Part shown: positions 5,201-5,708 of the stretch, piece by piece
How the letters are laid out: each line of letters begins with the position of its first letter
How positions within the stretch are numbered: the stretch's first letter is position 1
NCBI GenBank assembly: GCA_025464915.1
Contig: JAODNF010000397.1
Location: 1 to 5,708, forward strand
Length of the DNA stretch: 5,708 bases
Direction: 5' to 3'
DNA from: Frankiales bacterium
GTDB lineage: Bacteria > Actinomycetota > Actinomycetes > Mycobacteriales > SCTD01
Made by a program: the position numbers and the translations under genes
Notes under the pieces: generated by a model
The model's input: only the letters and a program-made list of their open reading frames with translations
Told to the model about the DNA's origin: nothing
Databases searched by the model: none

Positions 5201-5708
5201 GCCAGGCCGAAGGTCGGGTTGTCGTCGGTCACGCCGGCGAACAGCGAGTAGTCCGGCCCGCGGCGCAGGTGGTGCCCGCCGTCGACGTTGATCGACTGGC
5301 CGGTGATGAAGCGCGCCTTGGGGCTGCAGAGGAAGGCGGCGAGGTTGCCGACGTCCTCTGGCTCGGCCACGCCGCCGAGCGGCGTGTTCTCGAGGTAGGA
5401 GCGGTAGATGTCGCTGTCCCGGGGGATGCCCTCCATCAGCTCCGTGGCGGTGAACCCCGGACGGACCGCGTTGGCGCGGATGCCGGCGGGGCCGTACTCG
5501 TCGGCGATGTTCTTGACGAGCTCCTCGATCCCCGCCTTCGACACCGGGTAGGCCCCGAACCAGCGGTGCGTCAGGTGCCCGGCGAGGCTGGACATGCCGA
5601 GGAACGCCCCCTTGCTCCGGACCAGGTGCGGCAGCGTGTGCTTGGCGACCAGCAGGGTCCCGAGCACGTTCTGGTGCAGGACGCGGGTGAACTCGGCGAG
5701 GTCCTGGG
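5197..5708 (-). CDS. classical SDR, C-terminal part (5' end outside window)
   Basis: About 170 residues are visible and the frame is open to the right edge, so the cofactor-binding N-terminus lies outside; the in-frame GTG at 5667 is internal. The start of the visible part, HQNVLGTLLVAKHTLPHL, carries the conserved Asn of helix 4. It is followed by SS (catalytic Ser codon 5589-5587), then YPVSK (Tyr codon 5550-5548, Lys codon 5538-5536), with the standard 13-residue Ser-to-Tyr spacing. IRANAVRPGFTATEL and SINVDGGHH are the usual C-terminal SDR landmarks. About 25 residues (LRRGPDYSLFAGVTDDNPTFGLA) continue beyond the normal end and could form a substrate lid or subunit contact. The stop overlaps the ligase GTG by 4 bp, so the two are co-transcribed and probably act in the same pathway. 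Cofactor preference and substrate cannot be read from this part. Confidence 0.92.
   Translation of the reverse strand, partial: QDLAEFTRVLHQNVLGTLLVAKHTLPHLVRSKGAFLGMSSLAGHLTHRWFGAYPVSKAGIEELVKNIADEYGPAGIRANAVRPGFTATELMEGIPRDSDIYRSYLENTPLGGVAEPEDVGNLAAFLCSPKARFITGQSINVDGGHHLRRGPDYSLFAGVTDDNPTFGLA

Noticed and set aside
1..5708. CRISPR array, transposase, tRNA/rRNA or riboswitch
   Set aside because: No spaced direct repeats, cloverleaf, transposase motifs or long untranslated leader were seen; apart from one 162-bp gap and a 20-bp gap, the window is coding or pseudogene.

Overview
The window is GC-rich, densely coded DNA with strong G/C third-position bias, several GTG starts and overlapping stop/start codons. 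The protein families also point to a high-GC actinobacterium. A Nocardioidaceae-like or mycobacterium-related genome is my guess, but no taxonomic marker is present. I see no RNA genes, CRISPR arrays, insertion sequences or phage genes.

Layout from left to right. (1) Positions 2-808, plus strand: the C-terminal part of a membrane protein that looks like the actinobacterial DUF3556 family, cut by the left edge. (2) Positions 829-2226, minus strand: a complete exported beta-propeller protein with LVIVD-type repeats, converging on gene 1 across a 20-bp gap. (3) Positions 2227-2388: a 162-bp divergent intergenic region rich in structure. It holds a perfect 10+2+10 inverted repeat, a second weaker copy of the same dyad (TGGAC-N4-GTCCA), and three 10-bp-phased TGCCC repeats. 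(4) Positions 2389-3192, plus strand: a complete classical short-chain dehydrogenase/reductase (SDR). (5) Positions 5708-3183, minus strand: a tightly packed run of three genes. They are the C-terminal part of another classical SDR, a FadD19/PRK07798-like acyl-CoA synthetase, and a broken NAD-dependent epimerase/dehydratase-like gene. The synthetase starts on a 4-bp GTGA overlap with the SDR stop. The broken gene starts on the base after the synthetase stop.

Functionally, an acyl-CoA ligase co-transcribed with an SDR, and facing a second SDR, fits a catabolic cluster. Such a cluster would activate a carboxylic acid (steroid side chain, terpenoid or other bulky acid) as a CoA thioester and oxidise or reduce hydroxyl/keto groups on it. 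The substrate cannot be read from the sequence.

The two points most worth following up are the paired operator-like dyads between the propeller gene and the SDR, which suggest one unseen (probably TetR-type) regulator controls both, and the epimerase remnant. The remnant has lost its catalytic core and also carries a one-base frameshift, yet its start remains precisely coupled to the ligase. I found no convincing wholly new system.
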